Part shown: positions 36,406-46,500 of the stretch, one piece after another
Position numbering within the stretch: the stretch's first letter is position 1
Layout of the letters: the number at the start of each line of letters is the position of its first letter
Assembly (NCBI GenBank): GCA_945875845.1
Contig: CAMCMB010000001.1
Location: 1 to 64,000, forward strand
Direction of reading: 5' to 3'
Length of the DNA: 64,000 bases
Origin: Pirellula staleyi DSM 6068
GTDB taxonomy: Bacteria; Planctomycetota; Planctomycetia; Pirellulales; Pirellulaceae
Made by a program: the position numbers and the translations under genes
The notes under the pieces: generated by a model
Told to the model about the DNA's origin: nothing
What the model saw: only the letters and a program-made list of their open reading frames with translations
Databases searched by the model: none

Positions 36406-39400
36406 TCAGTTCCTCGTGACGGTTTCGTCAAGGTTTAAAAGCGTGTTAGCAATCAGGGTATATGCAGCCAGCTCACTCGGATCGATTTTGTCGCTGGCTC
36501 GGCTTTCACCCAGAGCGACTAATTTTTTGGCCAGCTCAACGTCGCGTTGGTAGTGTTCCATGTTTGCTTTCAACTGTTTTTCCAGCACATGCACTTCGCG
36601 GCCCGTCGGCGTGCGCGAGAGAACAGTCCGATAAGCGTAGGCAATTCGATCCTCGAACGTCTGCCCCCCTTGCTCCAACATTCGCTGCGCCATGGCTCTT
36701 GCCGCTTCGACATGCTGGACATCGTTCATCAACTGCAGAGCCTGCAACGGTGTATTGCTCTTCTCTCGCTTGGTGCAAAACTGTTCGCGATTGGGAGCGT
36801 CGAAGTTGACCATGAACGGCGGCGGTGCTGTACGCTTCATGAAGTTGTAGATGCTGCGGCGATAAAGTGCCGGACCATTGTCGCGACGGTAGTTTTGTGT
36901 GTTCGAACCACCGAAGGCGACCGGTTCCCAAATGTTGTCGGGCTGATAAGGCTTGACCCCTTTTCCTCCCATTTGCAAATTGATTAGGCCGCTGGTGAAA
37001 AGCGCATTGTCCCGAATCTGTTCCGCATCCAATCGAAATCTGGGGGCCCGAGCATAAAGCCGATTTTCAGGATCGAGCCGATGCAACTCGGGGGTAATCT
37101 GCGAATGCTGACGAAATGTCTTCGAGCAGACCATCTGACGCACGAGATCCTTAACATTCCAGTCGGATTGCTGGAAATGCGATGCAAGCCAATCCAACAA
37201 TTCAGGGTGACTGGGCATATCTCCTTGCGTTCCAAAATCGTAACTCGTTTTGACTAGACCCACTCCAAAGAGCTGCTGCCAAAATCGATTGACGGTCACT
37301 CGCGATGTCAACGGATTTTCCTTCGAGACCAACCAATTGGCTAAGTCCAATCGCGTGGCACGTCCGTCGGGGGCGGCTTTCCTGAGCGGCGGCAATACGG
37401 CAAGAACAGCCGGTTCGACTTTGTCGCCCGGTTTGTCGTACGCGCCGCGCATCATCACGAAACTTGGACGAGGCATGGCCAGATCTTTGAACACAAAAGT
37501 GCTTGGGATCGAGTCATCTAGTGCCTTCCGTTTTTCTTGAAGACTTTTGCGTTCCGCGATAAGGCCAGCAAACATCGGCTTCGTCGTGGAACAAACCTCT
37601 TGTAGATAGTAGATTCGAAGTCGTGCAACCAATTCGGCAGCTGGCGTTTTATCCAGATTGGCATCCGGGCCACCTTTCGCGATCGGTTGCAAATCGGCGT
37701 GCAGTCCCGGCGTATCCTTACCTGCCGCTTGTTTCCACCATGCCAGGAACGACTGTGTCGGATCGCGAGTTGGATCGCTCAACCCCTTCACGCCCACGCG
37801 ATCCCAAAAGACAGTACCACCAAACTGTGTCAGCGCGAAACCCGTGAGTGCATCACCTGTGGCCAATCCAATTTTCTCGACGGCGAATTCCAATCGGACC
37901 CATTGTCCGAGGGCTGGCAACTCGCCCATGTGGACTCTTTCGTTCGTATTAACAGTGCCCCACTCGATGGCGTTGTAATCACCCCAGACCGCGCGATGAT
38001 TCCACCCTCCTTTGAAGAATTGCAACATGATCGAACGAGGCGGATTGGCCGGATCAAGCCACACGTGAGCAAAAATTTTCGATTCGGCTGCGATCGATAG
38101 CGGCATCGTTGCCTGATCCCAAACATCCTGGGCAAGCCCTTTGTCGGTTCGTTTCAAAGAACGCTGACCACTAAAAACGGGATCGCTTTCGCTGGCAGAC
38201 ACGAATTGCGTCGGTGCTCCAGGTGAAGCTTGGACTTTGCCGCTCGGCGGAAAATCATCCTCCATCCAAACCGTTTCTGTCGCCGCTATGGGTGGTGGCG
38301 GAGTCACGCTCGCCGGATCAACATAGTTGACCTTCGTGACTTCCACGGCAATCTGCTGTTGTTTTGCAGCAATGTCGGAGTCCATCGCTTGGAGTTGTTC
38401 GCGAAATTCCTCAGTTTGCAATTTCAAAACGGGTTGAGTCAACAACGCGTTGCCATCCATGGCCGGATCGGCTGCAGAATGAAAGAACGCGTAGAACTGA
38501 TAGAATTCTTTTTGAGTGATTGGATCAAACTTGTGGTCATGACAAACAGCGCAGCCGCCAGTCAGTCCTAACCAAGTCTGCATGGTTGTGCTTGCGCGAT
38601 CCACTGCATAACGGTAGATCAATTCGTCATCGATGGATCCTCCTTCGCTAGTCGTTACGTTGCATCGGTTGAAACCCGTCGCCACGATCTGATCGATTGT
38701 AGGTTCAGGTAACAAATCACCAGCCAATTGTTCGATCGTGAACCGATCGAAGGGAAGATTGCGATTGAAAGCCGAAATGACCCAGTCGCGATAAGCCCAC
38801 GTCTGTCGCTCATTATCCAGGTGCATTCCGTGCGTGTCCGCATAGCGGGCAACGTCGAGCCAGTGGCGGGCCATCTCTTCGCCAAAGCGTTGACTCGCAA
38901 GGTAGCGGTCGACCATCTTTTCATAGGCATCCGCAGACGCATCCCCCAGGTAAAGTTCGACTTCCTCGACCGTGGGTGGCAGGCCCGTGAGTGCGAATGC
39001 AACTCGACGAATCAGTGTTTCTTTTTCAGCTTCCGGAGCGAGCTTCAACGAATACTCAGCTAATCGCGAGGCGATGAACGCATCGATCGGATGGGTGGCC
39101 GTCTCAGTCATCAAACCATCCGACTTTGCAATATCTTCGAATGCCCAATGTTTTTGGTAGACCGCACCTTGCTCGATCCAAAGACGAATGATTTCTTTTT
39201 CTTTCGCTGACAGTGTTTTGTGGCTCTCGGCGGGGGGCATCAATTCCGATTCGTCTGTGGTTGTGATTCGCCGCCACATTTCACTAGCCGCAAGATCTTT
39301 TCCTACAATGGCGGCCCTGCCGGTGTGAAGCTCGCGGCTTCCTTCCGCAGTATCGAGTCGCAGGTCCGCCTGCCGTTTCGTGGAATCGAATCCGTGGCAG

Positions 39401-39567
39401 GCAAAACACTTGTCGGACAGAATCGGCCGCACGTGAATATTGAAACTAAGCGTTTCAGGTTCCGCAGCCACCGCGAATTCGTGTCCAAAGAGTATCGCCA
39501 TCCACAAAAAAGCTACCATCTTCGGCCATAGCCGACCTTCAAATCGTCGCGAATCCCTACAGTCCAT
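36406..39567 (-). CDS. Planctomycete cytochrome c / DUF1549 / DUF1553 protein
   Basis: The 1053-residue exported protein begins at ATG 39567 ([11 protein letters not shown]), with GGAG 6 bases before; a TTG at 39579 is an alternative. After a signal helix ([16 protein letters not shown]) comes a PSCyt1 domain with a haem motif CFACH (Cys54, Cys57, His58) and [12 protein letters not shown]1549 follows (about 150-350), with a second [11 protein letters not shown] motif. A lectin-like insert of about 250 residues ([13 protein letters not shown] to FWDRVGV) separates it from DUF1553 at the C-terminus ([42 protein letters not shown]). Such proteins are thought to be periplasmic redox proteins in polysaccharide use, but the reaction is not known. 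Confidence 0.92.
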   Translation of the reverse strand: MDCRDSRRFEGRLWPKMVAFLWMAILFGHEFAVAAEPETLSFNIHVRPILSDKCFACHGFDSTKRQADLRLDTAEGSRELHTGRAAIVGKDLAASEMWRRITTTDESELMPPAESHKTLSAKEKEIIRLWIEQGAVYQKHWAFEDIAKSDGLMTETATHPIDAFIASRLAEYSLKLAPEAEKETLIRRVAFALTGLPPTVEEVELYLGDASADAYEKMVDRYLASQRFGEEMARHWLDVARYADTHGMHLDNERQTWAYRDWVISAFNRNLPFDRFTIEQLAGDLLPEPTIDQIVATGFNRCNVTTSEGGSIDDELIYRYAVDRASTTMQTWLGLTGGCAVCHDHKFDPITQKEFYQFYAFFHSAADPAMDGNALLTQPVLKLQTEEFREQLQAMDSDIAAKQQQIAVEVTKVNYVDPASVTPPPPIAATETVWMEDDFPPSGKVQASPGAPTQFVSASESDPVFSGQRSLKRTDKGLAQDVWDQATMPLSIAAESKIFAHVWLDPANPPRSIMLQFFKGGWNHRAVWGDYNAIEWGTVNTNERVHMGELPALGQWVRLEFAVEKIGLATGDALTGFALTQFGGTVFWDRVGVKGLSDPTRDPTQSFLAWWKQAAGKDTPGLHADLQPIAKGGPDANLDKTPAAELVARLRIYYLQEVCSTTKPMFAGLIAERKSLQEKRKALDDSIPSTFVFKDLAMPRPSFVMMRGAYDKPGDKVEPAVLAVLPPLRKAAPDGRATRLDLANWLVSKENPLTSRVTVNRFWQQLFGVGLVKTSYDFGTQGDMPSHPELLDWLASHFQQSDWNVKDLVRQMVCSKTFRQHSQITPELHRLDPENRLYARAPRFRLDAEQIRDNALFTSGLINLQMGGKGVKPYQPDNIWEPVAFGGSNTQNYRRDNGPALYRRSIYNFMKRTAPPPFMVNFDAPNREQFCTKREKSNTPLQALQLMNDVQHVEAARAMAQRMLEQGGQTFEDRIAYAYRTVLSRTPTGREVHVLEKQLKANMEHYQRDVELAKKLVALGESRASDKIDPSELAAYTLIANTLLNLDETVTRN

Positions 39568-39989
39568 GAAAGGCTCCAAGGTTGGGTGAATCTCTCTCTC
39601 CGACTGTATTCTAATCGCAATTCATTAAAAGTTCGACCTATCGCAAGCGAACGCGAAAAAGCCTGGCGATGACGTTGAATAATTGACTTCGCCCAATGGG
39701 AATCCGTCGGTGACAATGCGGGGCTCAATGGTCACTCATAATCTATCGTGTACTTACGTCCGTCTCGGTAGCAGTCGTCGATAATCGGCTAGCACCGCAT
39801 CGAAGCAATAATCTGGAAAGAGGACTAAGTTGCACGAAGCTCATAACATCGTGATTTGTGCGACGCCACAGTCGTCGAACCAAAAGTTGCACCAACCCCA
39901 GGTTGCACTAAGCTCATAACATCGTGATTTGTGCGACGCGGAGCGTCGCACAACGAAGAGCGTACCAAAAACCAAGGCTAGATAACGCA
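39568..39989. other. Intergenic region with repeats
   Basis: No gene is visible in these 422 bp between the cytochrome/DUF1553 gene and the phosphoesterase gene, both minus strand. The left part carries the promoter of the downstream gene. The right part holds a two-copy direct repeat (39829-39939) ending in a short palindrome. Confidence 0.5.
39829..39939. repeat. Direct repeat, two 38-bp copies with a palindromic end
   Basis: The unit starting GTTGCAC(G/T)AAGCTCATAAC and ending TTTGTGCGACGC occurs at 39829-39866 and 39902-39939, with one mismatch. Right after the second copy GTGCGACGC-GGA-GCGTCGCAC forms a perfect 9-bp hairpin; in the first copy the same position is degenerate (GCGACGCCACAGTCGTCG). 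It looks like two copies of a small palindromic repeat element, one decayed. Confidence 0.7.
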
Positions 39990-42590
39990 CTAGTTAGAAG
40001 TTTCCAACCTGGTGGATCGGAAGGCAATCGCTCTCCGAACGGCGGGTGGTAACGGAGCATCTTTGCCCATGACCGCCCGCCATAGAATCTCGTTCAACTC
40101 AAAGTCATCGATACGATCGTACTCGCTGAAGTCCATCTTCATCGATCGATCGGCACCGTAGGCAACTGCCGTGTTTTGCGTGTCAAGATCGATCTGAGCT
40201 GCTTCGCATTTGTAAGGTGTCAAATCGGGTTTGTTCGTGAAGCAACCGAACATCGGCCGTGCGGCCGCATCGTATTGAGACAAGGGTGGGAGTCCCAAGA
40301 TCAACTCAATCGTTCGTATCATGCTGACCGTGCTGTACTGGGTACTGTCAATCGTTTGACGTTTGACCCAAGGGCTAGCCACAAAACTTGTTGTCCTGTG
40401 CGCGTCTACGTGATCCGGGCCATTCTGAGCATCGTCTTCGATGATGAAGATAGCGGTTTCGCCCCAAAGTGGGCCGTTGCTGACCGCCTCAACCAATTTG
40501 CCCACCGCCAAATCGTTGCTGGCAACGCATGCCTCAGGAGTAAACGCTCCAGGCCTCGTTCCGTCCGTGTGGTTTTCGCCAAGGCTCATAATGATCAAGC
40601 GCGGCATGTTCCCTTTTGCGACGAATTCTTTATATTCCTCTAGCATAACATCAACGAGTTCATAGTCCCGTTCGCGTCCACCCGCTCGATTGACCCCAAA
40701 TTTAGGGCACATGTGACCCACCAATCCCGGAACGCGGCCCTCCATCTTGAAACCTCCCGATCCGTCCGATACACGCGAACCGTATTCTTTGTAGCTGCGA
40801 TAGCTGACGCCTGCACGCAAGCAGGCATCCCAGATATAACCGGAGGGGGCGTTGGACAAGTCTCCTTCGTCGTCATCCTCGACTCCAAGACGTCGCGAAT
40901 AGGTCAAGTGCCAATCGCGCGCGATGTAGTCAGTGTTATAAGCCATCGTGCTCCATGGATGCCCATCCCGGCTTACTTGTCCATTGCAATACATGTTGTC
41001 GAGGAGCACAAATTGCTCAGCGAGCTTGTGTTGATTGGGAGTGATTTTGCGAGGGAACATGCACAGCGATGGATCGCCGTTGCCTTTCGGATTGTCACCG
41101 GAAGCTAAGTCGCCGAGAACTTGATCGTACGTACGGTTCTCTTTGATAACATAAATGACATACTTGATTGGGCTCGGATCGCCAACTTTATTTGGGATCG
41201 CAGTCGGTTGGCTCGAAGGTGCTGCCGTCAACAATTCATCGGAGTACGGACAGTTCTTGTAAACTTGTTGCGTATATTCCTTGAGTTGATCCTCGCTGGG
41301 CATGTCGACGATGGAGAGTGCACCGCTCAGCGTCGTGCCGATGTAAGGATACGGAAGAATCCTTTTGACCACCTTTTCGGTCTCTGTCAGTTCCGAATCA
41401 GGCCGTTCGGTTTTCGGGATGGGATTGGGGCTCGATTGATTTCCTTTTCCAACACCGATCAAAAGCTTTTGGTTGTCAGGCGTGACGGCGATCGAGGTTG
41501 GATACCAGCCCGTCGGAATGAAACCCTTGACGACACTTCGGCTAATGTTTTTGATGCCTATGACCGCAACGCAGTTGTTGTCAGCATTGGCAACGAATAG
41601 GGTCTCTCCATCTGGGGCAATCGCAAGTGCATCTGGAGTGCTCCCCTCCGGTGCTTTTGGGAAAAGGCTCGTCAAGATGGTCTCCGTCACGATTCCGCGC
41701 AAGCCGTCGATAACCCAAACGCCGTTGCTCGATGCGCATGCGACGAATACTCTACCATCCTCTGGATGGATGGCGATTTGGTTTGGATGGACACCGACCC
41801 CGATGTGAGACACGACTCTCATATCATCCGGGTCGACAACGAGAATTTGGCTGCCAGACCAATCCGAGATATACAGCAGCCGATTGCCCTTGCCTAACTT
41901 GATATCGTAAGGGCGTCCACCGATATCCAGAGTCTTTGCGTCTCCGCCTGCGGTTGGGGTTACGATCAAGAGTCCTGCATTAATGTTGAGTTCGTAGAGC
42001 AGGCCGCGACTTTCGTCGATGCAAACGCCACTCTTGAAACCCTTTTCTTGAACGAGTTTCGCCCGAATCGCTGCCAAATCCTTCGGTGCTAGCTTGGCAA
42101 CATCGGGTTCCAATTCGCTCGTCCGCTTCAATCCTTTTTCATCGAGATCGAAGGTGTGTAGCTTGGCGGCTCCGCCACCGGACCACCAAACTTTGTTTTG
42201 CTTTGCATTGACTTCGAGGCCATACCAACTTTGATAAGCAGGTTGTTTCGCGACGATTTTCTGTTCTTGCAAATCAATGATCGCGAGGTAGTGTTCGTTG
42301 AAGCCACTACATGCGGCTAGGGCCCTTCGATTGTCTGCGAGAGGATAGATGTTCAAGAGCAAGTCGGTCGTTTCCACTTGCTTGCCAGCTGGGGTGAGAT
42401 GCCAACCGTTGGGTAGCAAAAAACCGGTTTCCGTTTTGCCTGGAAAGCGGCTTGGCGTGGTCGTGCGAGGTGACGCGACTCCAGGTGAAGGTACACTTTT
42501 GTCCTGCGAAAAACTTATTGGCACAAGAAAGCAAGAGCCCGACAAAACTGCTGCGCATCCATGGATAATGGATCGAAACCAATGCGACAT
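39990..42590 (-). CDS. YVTN beta-propeller and phosphoesterase fusion, exported
   Basis: From ATG 42590 (AAGGA site before it; the 38 codons upstream are not needed) this is 866 residues. After a signal peptide (MSHWFRSIIHGCAAVLSGS) comes a seven-blade propeller of YVTN type (about 60-450), with units such as LLYISDWSGSQILVVDPDDMRVVSHIGVG and GRVFVACASSNGVWVIDG. The C-terminal half is a phosphoesterase of the acid phosphatase/phospholipase C type: VIYVIKENRTYDQVLGDL, DNMYCNGQVSRDGHPWSTMAY, and ETAIFIIEDDAQNGPDHVDAHRTT with metal-binding Asp/His. It should act in the periplasm on a phosphoester that cannot be read from sequence. Confidence 0.88.
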   Translation of the reverse strand: MSHWFRSIIHGCAAVLSGSCFLVPISFSQDKSVPSPGVASPRTTTPSRFPGKTETGFLLPNGWHLTPAGKQVETTDLLLNIYPLADNRRALAACSGFNEHYLAIIDLQEQKIVAKQPAYQSWYGLEVNAKQNKVWWSGGGAAKLHTFDLDEKGLKRTSELEPDVAKLAPKDLAAIRAKLVQEKGFKSGVCIDESRGLLYELNINAGLLIVTPTAGGDAKTLDIGGRPYDIKLGKGNRLLYISDWSGSQILVVDPDDMRVVSHIGVGVHPNQIAIHPEDGRVFVACASSNGVWVIDGLRGIVTETILTSLFPKAPEGSTPDALAIAPDGETLFVANADNNCVAVIGIKNISRSVVKGFIPTGWYPTSIAVTPDNQKLLIGVGKGNQSSPNPIPKTERPDSELTETEKVVKRILPYPYIGTTLSGALSIVDMPSEDQLKEYTQQVYKNCPYSDELLTAAPSSQPTAIPNKVGDPSPIKYVIYVIKENRTYDQVLGDLASGDNPKGNGDPSLCMFPRKITPNQHKLAEQFVLLDNMYCNGQVSRDGHPWSTMAYNTDYIARDWHLTYSRRLGVEDDDEGDLSNAPSGYIWDACLRAGVSYRSYKEYGSRVSDGSGGFKMEGRVPGLVGHMCPKFGVNRAGGRERDYELVDVMLEEYKEFVAKGNMPRLIIMSLGENHTDGTRPGAFTPEACVASNDLAVGKLVEAVSNGPLWGETAIFIIEDDAQNGPDHVDAHRTTSFVASPWVKRQTIDSTQYSTVSMIRTIELILGLPPLSQYDAAARPMFGCFTNKPDLTPYKCEAAQIDLDTQNTAVAYGADRSMKMDFSEYDRIDDFELNEILWRAVMGKDAPLPPAVRRAIAFRSTRLETSN

Positions 42591-42864
42591 TTCAAGTTGT
42601 CCTTTTAAGGAGGGGAGGGCAAGGTATGACGATAGTATACGGAACGGCGTACGCAACGCGCGGGCCGTTTTAGCAAAGAATTGGTGAAGATCCATCCTAG
42701 CCAAACCTTAACCATCTCCACTGAACTCTCTTAATCACTTATTCACACTTGGATGGGATGCTCTCTCGAATATCAGTCGAGTAATGTATCTACCAGAATG
42801 ATCGCGTCCTGCTGTGGTCAGATGCGTCTGACTCAATTATTCTTTTCCTGCTTGGAGTCGCAAA

Positions 42865-43926
42865 GTGAAAATAAGCCGGTCAACTCGTCAGCCGAGTGCA
42901 TTTACTCTGGTAGAGCTCTTGGTCGTCATCGCAATCATTGGAATTCTTGTTGGGCTATTGCTGCCGGCGGTCCAGGCCGCTCGCGAAGCAGCGAGGCGAA
43001 TGAGTTGCTCGAACAACATGAAGCAAATCTGTCTGGCTACATTGAATCATGAAAGTGCTTTCAAACGGTTGCCAGCAAGTCTCTATGTGGATATGGGATT
43101 GCCGCCTGGCGGAACGGGTCAGCCCGGCGCTCCTTATCCTGCGATTGTGCATTGCTGGAGTATCTTTCTGTTGCCATACATGGAACAAACCGCCGTTTAC
43201 AACAGTTACGACCAAAAATTCCCTTGGTTCTCCTCTCCCGCGTTGGTTCCAGGTTCGCCGAACAATCAGTTGGCCTTAAAAACAGTTATCCCTGGATTCA
43301 TTTGCCCTTCGACACCCGGCGGCTCGGATCGCAAGATCACCGGACGCTTTAATTTTGGAACAAACTTTCCGTTTCAGGACTTTGCCGCAACGGACTATGC
43401 GACTTGCAGTTCGATCAACACAAATTCGATCACCTTCTTCGGCTATGCATCTACCGTGACTCAAAATGATTTATTTAGCGCACTGAGTCCCGAGTTCCGA
43501 GGAATCGGAATGCAACCAGTCCTCCAAACAGCAAACCGAAAATCGAGCAGAATGGCCGATATTGTGGATGGAACAACCAACACGATTCTAATGTGCGAAG
43601 ACGCTGGCCGTCCCGACTACTACGTTGGCGGAAAGAAAGATACATCAAGATATTTGTCGGATGGCGGGTGGGGACACCACGAAAACGATTACGGACTCGA
43701 CGGCGCGATCTCATCAACAAATACAAATTCGCCAGGGAATTGTGTTATCAATTGCCACAACAACAATGAAACCTACTCGTTTCATTCGGGCGGAGCAACG
43801 CATGGCATGACTGATGGCAGCACACAATTCGTCAACGCTTCAATAACTCCGCAAGTTTATGCGGCTCTTATTACAGCAAACGGCGGCGGTAGGACCGCGG
43901 CCGAAATCAGTCCAACCTTTGAGTAA
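42865..43926 (+). CDS. DUF1559 protein with type IV pilin-like N-terminus
   Basis: The 353-residue product starts with GTG (GGAG upstream) and has a prepilin leader and methylation motif: [20 protein letters not shown] followed by [21 protein letters not shown]. This is the standard opening of the DUF1559 family, expanded to dozens of copies in planctomycetes. The rest is a beta-rich domain ([38 protein letters not shown]) ending in [22 protein letters not shown]. The protein is probably exported and processed by a prepilin peptidase. A small lipoprotein gene follows 77 bp later, a frequent partner. Confidence 0.93.
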   Translation: MKISRSTRQPSAFTLVELLVVIAIIGILVGLLLPAVQAAREAARRMSCSNNMKQICLATLNHESAFKRLPASLYVDMGLPPGGTGQPGAPYPAIVHCWSIFLLPYMEQTAVYNSYDQKFPWFSSPALVPGSPNNQLALKTVIPGFICPSTPGGSDRKITGRFNFGTNFPFQDFAATDYATCSSINTNSITFFGYASTVTQNDLFSALSPEFRGIGMQPVLQTANRKSSRMADIVDGTTNTILMCEDAGRPDYYVGGKKDTSRYLSDGGWGHHENDYGLDGAISSTNTNSPGNCVINCHNNNETYSFHSGGATHGMTDGSTQFVNASITPQVYAALITANGGGRTAAEISPTFE

Positions 43927-44003
43927 TCAAATGAAAGGAAACCGTTCGAAACGCGAGTGAATGAAACGGACAAAGTATCATGAGAGTGATGGAAGCGGTG
44001 CGT

Positions 44004-44456
44004 ATGCGAAGGATCTATTTGGCATTTATGGTGGTCGTTTTCACTGGATGTGGCTCGAACCAGCAGGTTCCAATTGCGACCAAGGGCAAAGTACAAACCA
44101 AAAATGGCGTCGCATGCGCATCGGCACTTGTGGTGTTCCATCCGATCGAGAAAGAACGATTAAATCACGCGAAGCCCGTGGCTACCACGGACGCTCAAGG
44201 ACGCTTTGTTTTGACAACGAACGCAGCCGATGACGGAGCTATGCCTGGCGAATACGGCGTCACTATCGTTTGGCCAGGTAAGCCCTCTAGCGGACAGTCA
44301 AGTGGATTTTCGTTGTCGAGCGAAAGCGGTGGGGCTGCGACGCAAGATCAGCTTGGTGGCAAATACGGGAATCCCCAGAGTCCCCTATTGAAGATCAAGA
44401 TAACCGATAAACCCAACGAGGAATTGCTGCTCGAAGTCGATCCACCGCGAAGATAA
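44004..44456 (+). CDS. Small lipoprotein with carboxypeptidase-regulatory-like fold
   Basis: The 150-residue product has a lipoprotein signal (MRRIYLAFMVVVFTGC, Cys as the lipidated residue) and a beta-sandwich like those of transthyretin/carboxypeptidase regulatory domains: KGKVQTKNGVACASALVVFH, PVATTDAQGRFVLTT, DDGAMPGEYGVTIVWPG. I prefer the start at 44004 since GGAAG lies before it; 43980 would add eight residues. Such lipoproteins usually follow DUF1559 genes in planctomycetes, as here. Function unknown. Confidence 0.8.
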   Translation: MRRIYLAFMVVVFTGCGSNQQVPIATKGKVQTKNGVACASALVVFHPIEKERLNHAKPVATTDAQGRFVLTTNAADDGAMPGEYGVTIVWPGKPSSGQSSGFSLSSESGGAATQDQLGGKYGNPQSPLLKIKITDKPNEELLLEVDPPRR

Positions 44457-44513
44457 ATCGACGCAGCGCCTCGCAAGCGTTGCGTTCGCAGGCAAAGCCT
44501 CGGAACGAGAAAA

Positions 44514-45782
44514 TCATTGCAACAACTGGATGTCCAACCAAACAAGGTGATGATCGGAAGCGTCAACCAACTTGGGATCGATGACTTTAAGTTGGTCGGC
44601 GGTTGGCCAAAAGACGCCCCCGCCTACGATTTTGCAATTGCTGGAAGGCAATACAAAGTCGATTCTCAAATTGCCCGCGTTGTTATCATTGAAATCGCCG
44701 GTGTCATTCGCGGGATTGCCTTTGTGCTTTTCGTTTGCCTTGCCTTGCAGTTTGCTCGCTTCGACTCCTCCTTTGCTTTCGGGTACGAAGGTGGCGGAGA
44801 CGCGTTTCGATGCAAGTAAAGCGAGGATCCCTTGTGCGATTCCGCTCCCATCGTTTGGATCGGAATTCAAGTCACCCAGGATGACGAATTGAGCGGACGG
44901 TGCGAGAGGACCTGCCTTGCCTTTGTCATCCACGATGTAGCCAGCCTCGGCTGTTCCCTCCACATAATCCTGGATCAATCGGATTTCGTCGTGGTTGCGA
45001 CATCCGTTGCGATCTTCGGGCCCATCAAAGACAGGTGGCGTTGGGTGCGACGCGATGACATGCAACGTCGATTCCCCAATCTGGATCGGGACATCCCAAT
45101 GCGATTTGGAACTCAATCGAAGTTGCTTCCAGACGGCATCGGAATGAAAAAAGGTCTCGGCTCCCGTTCCCTTGTCGACCAACTTTGGTCGCTTGGCATT
45201 TGGCATTTCAGACCACTTGAACATTTGAAAAGTGCGGACTGCCGATTCCGATATAGGATACTTGCTATACACAGCCATACCGTACTGACCAGGAAATGCA
45301 CCATAGCCCCAGCCGTCATCACTGTCGGTATTGCGTCCATTCAAATTAAGGTCGAGCCCTGAGTTTACCCCCGTGTTGACGGCGGCAGTGTAGCAGTAGC
45401 CAAAATTGCAAACGCCAGATTGCAGCTTAGGATTCTGTGGCTTTTTGAAATACTCATCGAGCAGGATCTTGGCTGCCACTCCGTCTGAGTAGTCCACTTC
45501 GTTTGCCAACAAGACATCCGGCTGTACCAATTGAACAACGGCTGCAATTCGTTTCGCTTGTTCGTCCCCTTGTTTCAAATCCTGCACCAACTGCCCTGCC
45601 TCTTTGCGATTCAGAGCAACGTTGAAAGTCGCGACCCGAACAACACCCTTGGCGGGCGCAGGCAAAGCCAATTCGGCCGTAGATTGCCCCATGGCCGGGC
45701 TCGGCAGGCAAAAACAACAGGACACAACAGCACCGAATTGCAGGCGCGACAATGGGCTCGCAAGTAGACTCCGGACTTTCAT
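44514..45782 (-). CDS. Exported endonuclease/exonuclease/phosphatase family protein
   Basis: The 422-residue protein from ATG 45782 begins with a signal peptide (LQFGAVVSCCFCLPSPAMGQ). The catalytic fold shows VVRVATFNVALN, VLLANEVDYSDG (metal-binding Glu), VIASHPTPPVF, FVILGDLNSDPNDGSG (Asp-x-Asn) and the final DASDHHLVWLDIQL (Asp-His-His). These match the DNase I/AP endonuclease/sphingomyelinase superfamily. It should hydrolyse phosphodiesters or phosphomonoesters outside the inner membrane; the substrate is open. The start at 45830 is possible but has no advantage. Its upstream region runs into the repeat element at 45937-46072. Confidence 0.87.
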   Translation of the reverse strand: MKVRSLLASPLSRLQFGAVVSCCFCLPSPAMGQSTAELALPAPAKGVVRVATFNVALNRKEAGQLVQDLKQGDEQAKRIAAVVQLVQPDVLLANEVDYSDGVAAKILLDEYFKKPQNPKLQSGVCNFGYCYTAAVNTGVNSGLDLNLNGRNTDSDDGWGYGAFPGQYGMAVYSKYPISESAVRTFQMFKWSEMPNAKRPKLVDKGTGAETFFHSDAVWKQLRLSSKSHWDVPIQIGESTLHVIASHPTPPVFDGPEDRNGCRNHDEIRLIQDYVEGTAEAGYIVDDKGKAGPLAPSAQFVILGDLNSDPNDGSGIAQGILALLASKRVSATFVPESKGGVEASKLQGKANEKHKGNPANDTGDFNDNNAGNLRIDFVLPSSNCKIVGGGVFWPTADQLKVIDPKLVDASDHHLVWLDIQLLQ

Positions 45783-45936
45783 GGCACTATGGATCGTTGA
45801 AGGTTGCTGGAAACGGAAAGAACATCGCATGCAGAACGGTATTAGGCGACTAGGCTATGAATATATCATCGTCGCCTTTCGCTCCTAGGCTGTGAATCTT
45901 TGGATGTACCACTTTTTGACGGCAGTTTGGTAACAC

Positions 45937-46072
45937 GACGCGTAACGGCTTGTTGCTTTAGTGAGGTCGTTATTGGGTAAGGGCGGTACGACGGACTTCC
46001 AAGTCCGTCCATGGGGAATTCGACGGACTAGGAAGTCCGTCGTACCATGAAACCAACAGGCCGTCGCGCGAC
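45937..46072. repeat. MITE-like palindromic element, copy A
   Basis: The core 45966-46048 matches 60524-60606 at all but 5 of 83 positions. Each core has two short palindromes (ACGGACTTCC-AAGTCCGT type), one at each end, themselves facing each other. Outside the core, ACGGCTTGTTG (45945-45955) pairs with CAACAGGCCGT (46054-46064). There is no open frame. This is one of two copies in the window and looks like a non-autonomous mobile element. Confidence 0.75.
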
Positions 46073-46144
46073 GGGTTACCCCATTCACAGCCTTTCCGCG
46101 AAAGGTCGCTTCATGAATGCACCTTTTGCGGAGCAACGGAACTT

Positions 46145-46423
46145 CTACCCGCCTGAAATCAATGTCGACAAGGTCAATTCCGATCCTTCATGAAGCTTGA
46201 GCCGTTTGTCCTTGTCCAATAGGTCGTCATCCAAGAAAACGAGTATCGAGGACCGGATCGTCTGTTGGGCATCCAGCAGAGACTCCCGCAGTTGAGCTGT
46301 CCCCTGATCGGCAACTTGACGAATGATTTGTTCCAACGAGGCGGAATCATCAACTTCCAAAGACATTCGGTTACAACCGGCCAACTTCCGAACTTGCGTA
46401 TCGAATCGAATTTGGATTAACAC
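46145..46423 (-). CDS. MoaD/ThiS-family small sulfur-carrier-like protein
   Basis: The 92-residue product (GTG start) has the beta-grasp pattern of MoaD/ThiS: MLIQIRFDTQVRKLAG, DSASLEQIIRQV, VFLDDDLLDKDKRLKLHEGS and the end LTLSTLISGG. The C-terminal Gly-Gly is the site that becomes adenylated and thiocarboxylated in sulfur transfer to molybdopterin or thiazole. No moaE, thiG or MoeB gene is near, so its partner is unknown. It lies 77 bp after the membrane-anchored protein on the same strand. Confidence 0.82.
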   Translation of the reverse strand: MLIQIRFDTQVRKLAGCNRMSLEVDDSASLEQIIRQVADQGTAQLRESLLDAQQTIRSSILVFLDDDLLDKDKRLKLHEGSELTLSTLISGG

Positions 46424-46500
46424 TTTGGGATCATTCGAGAATGCGACGAGGTTAGCTTGGAATGGTAAAGTTTCATTGCTGAAAAGGACAGGCTAGAAGC

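Noticed and set aside
39829-39939. Second pair of direct repeats as a CRISPR-like unit
   Set aside because: Two copies only, and the spacer contains decayed repeat sequence.
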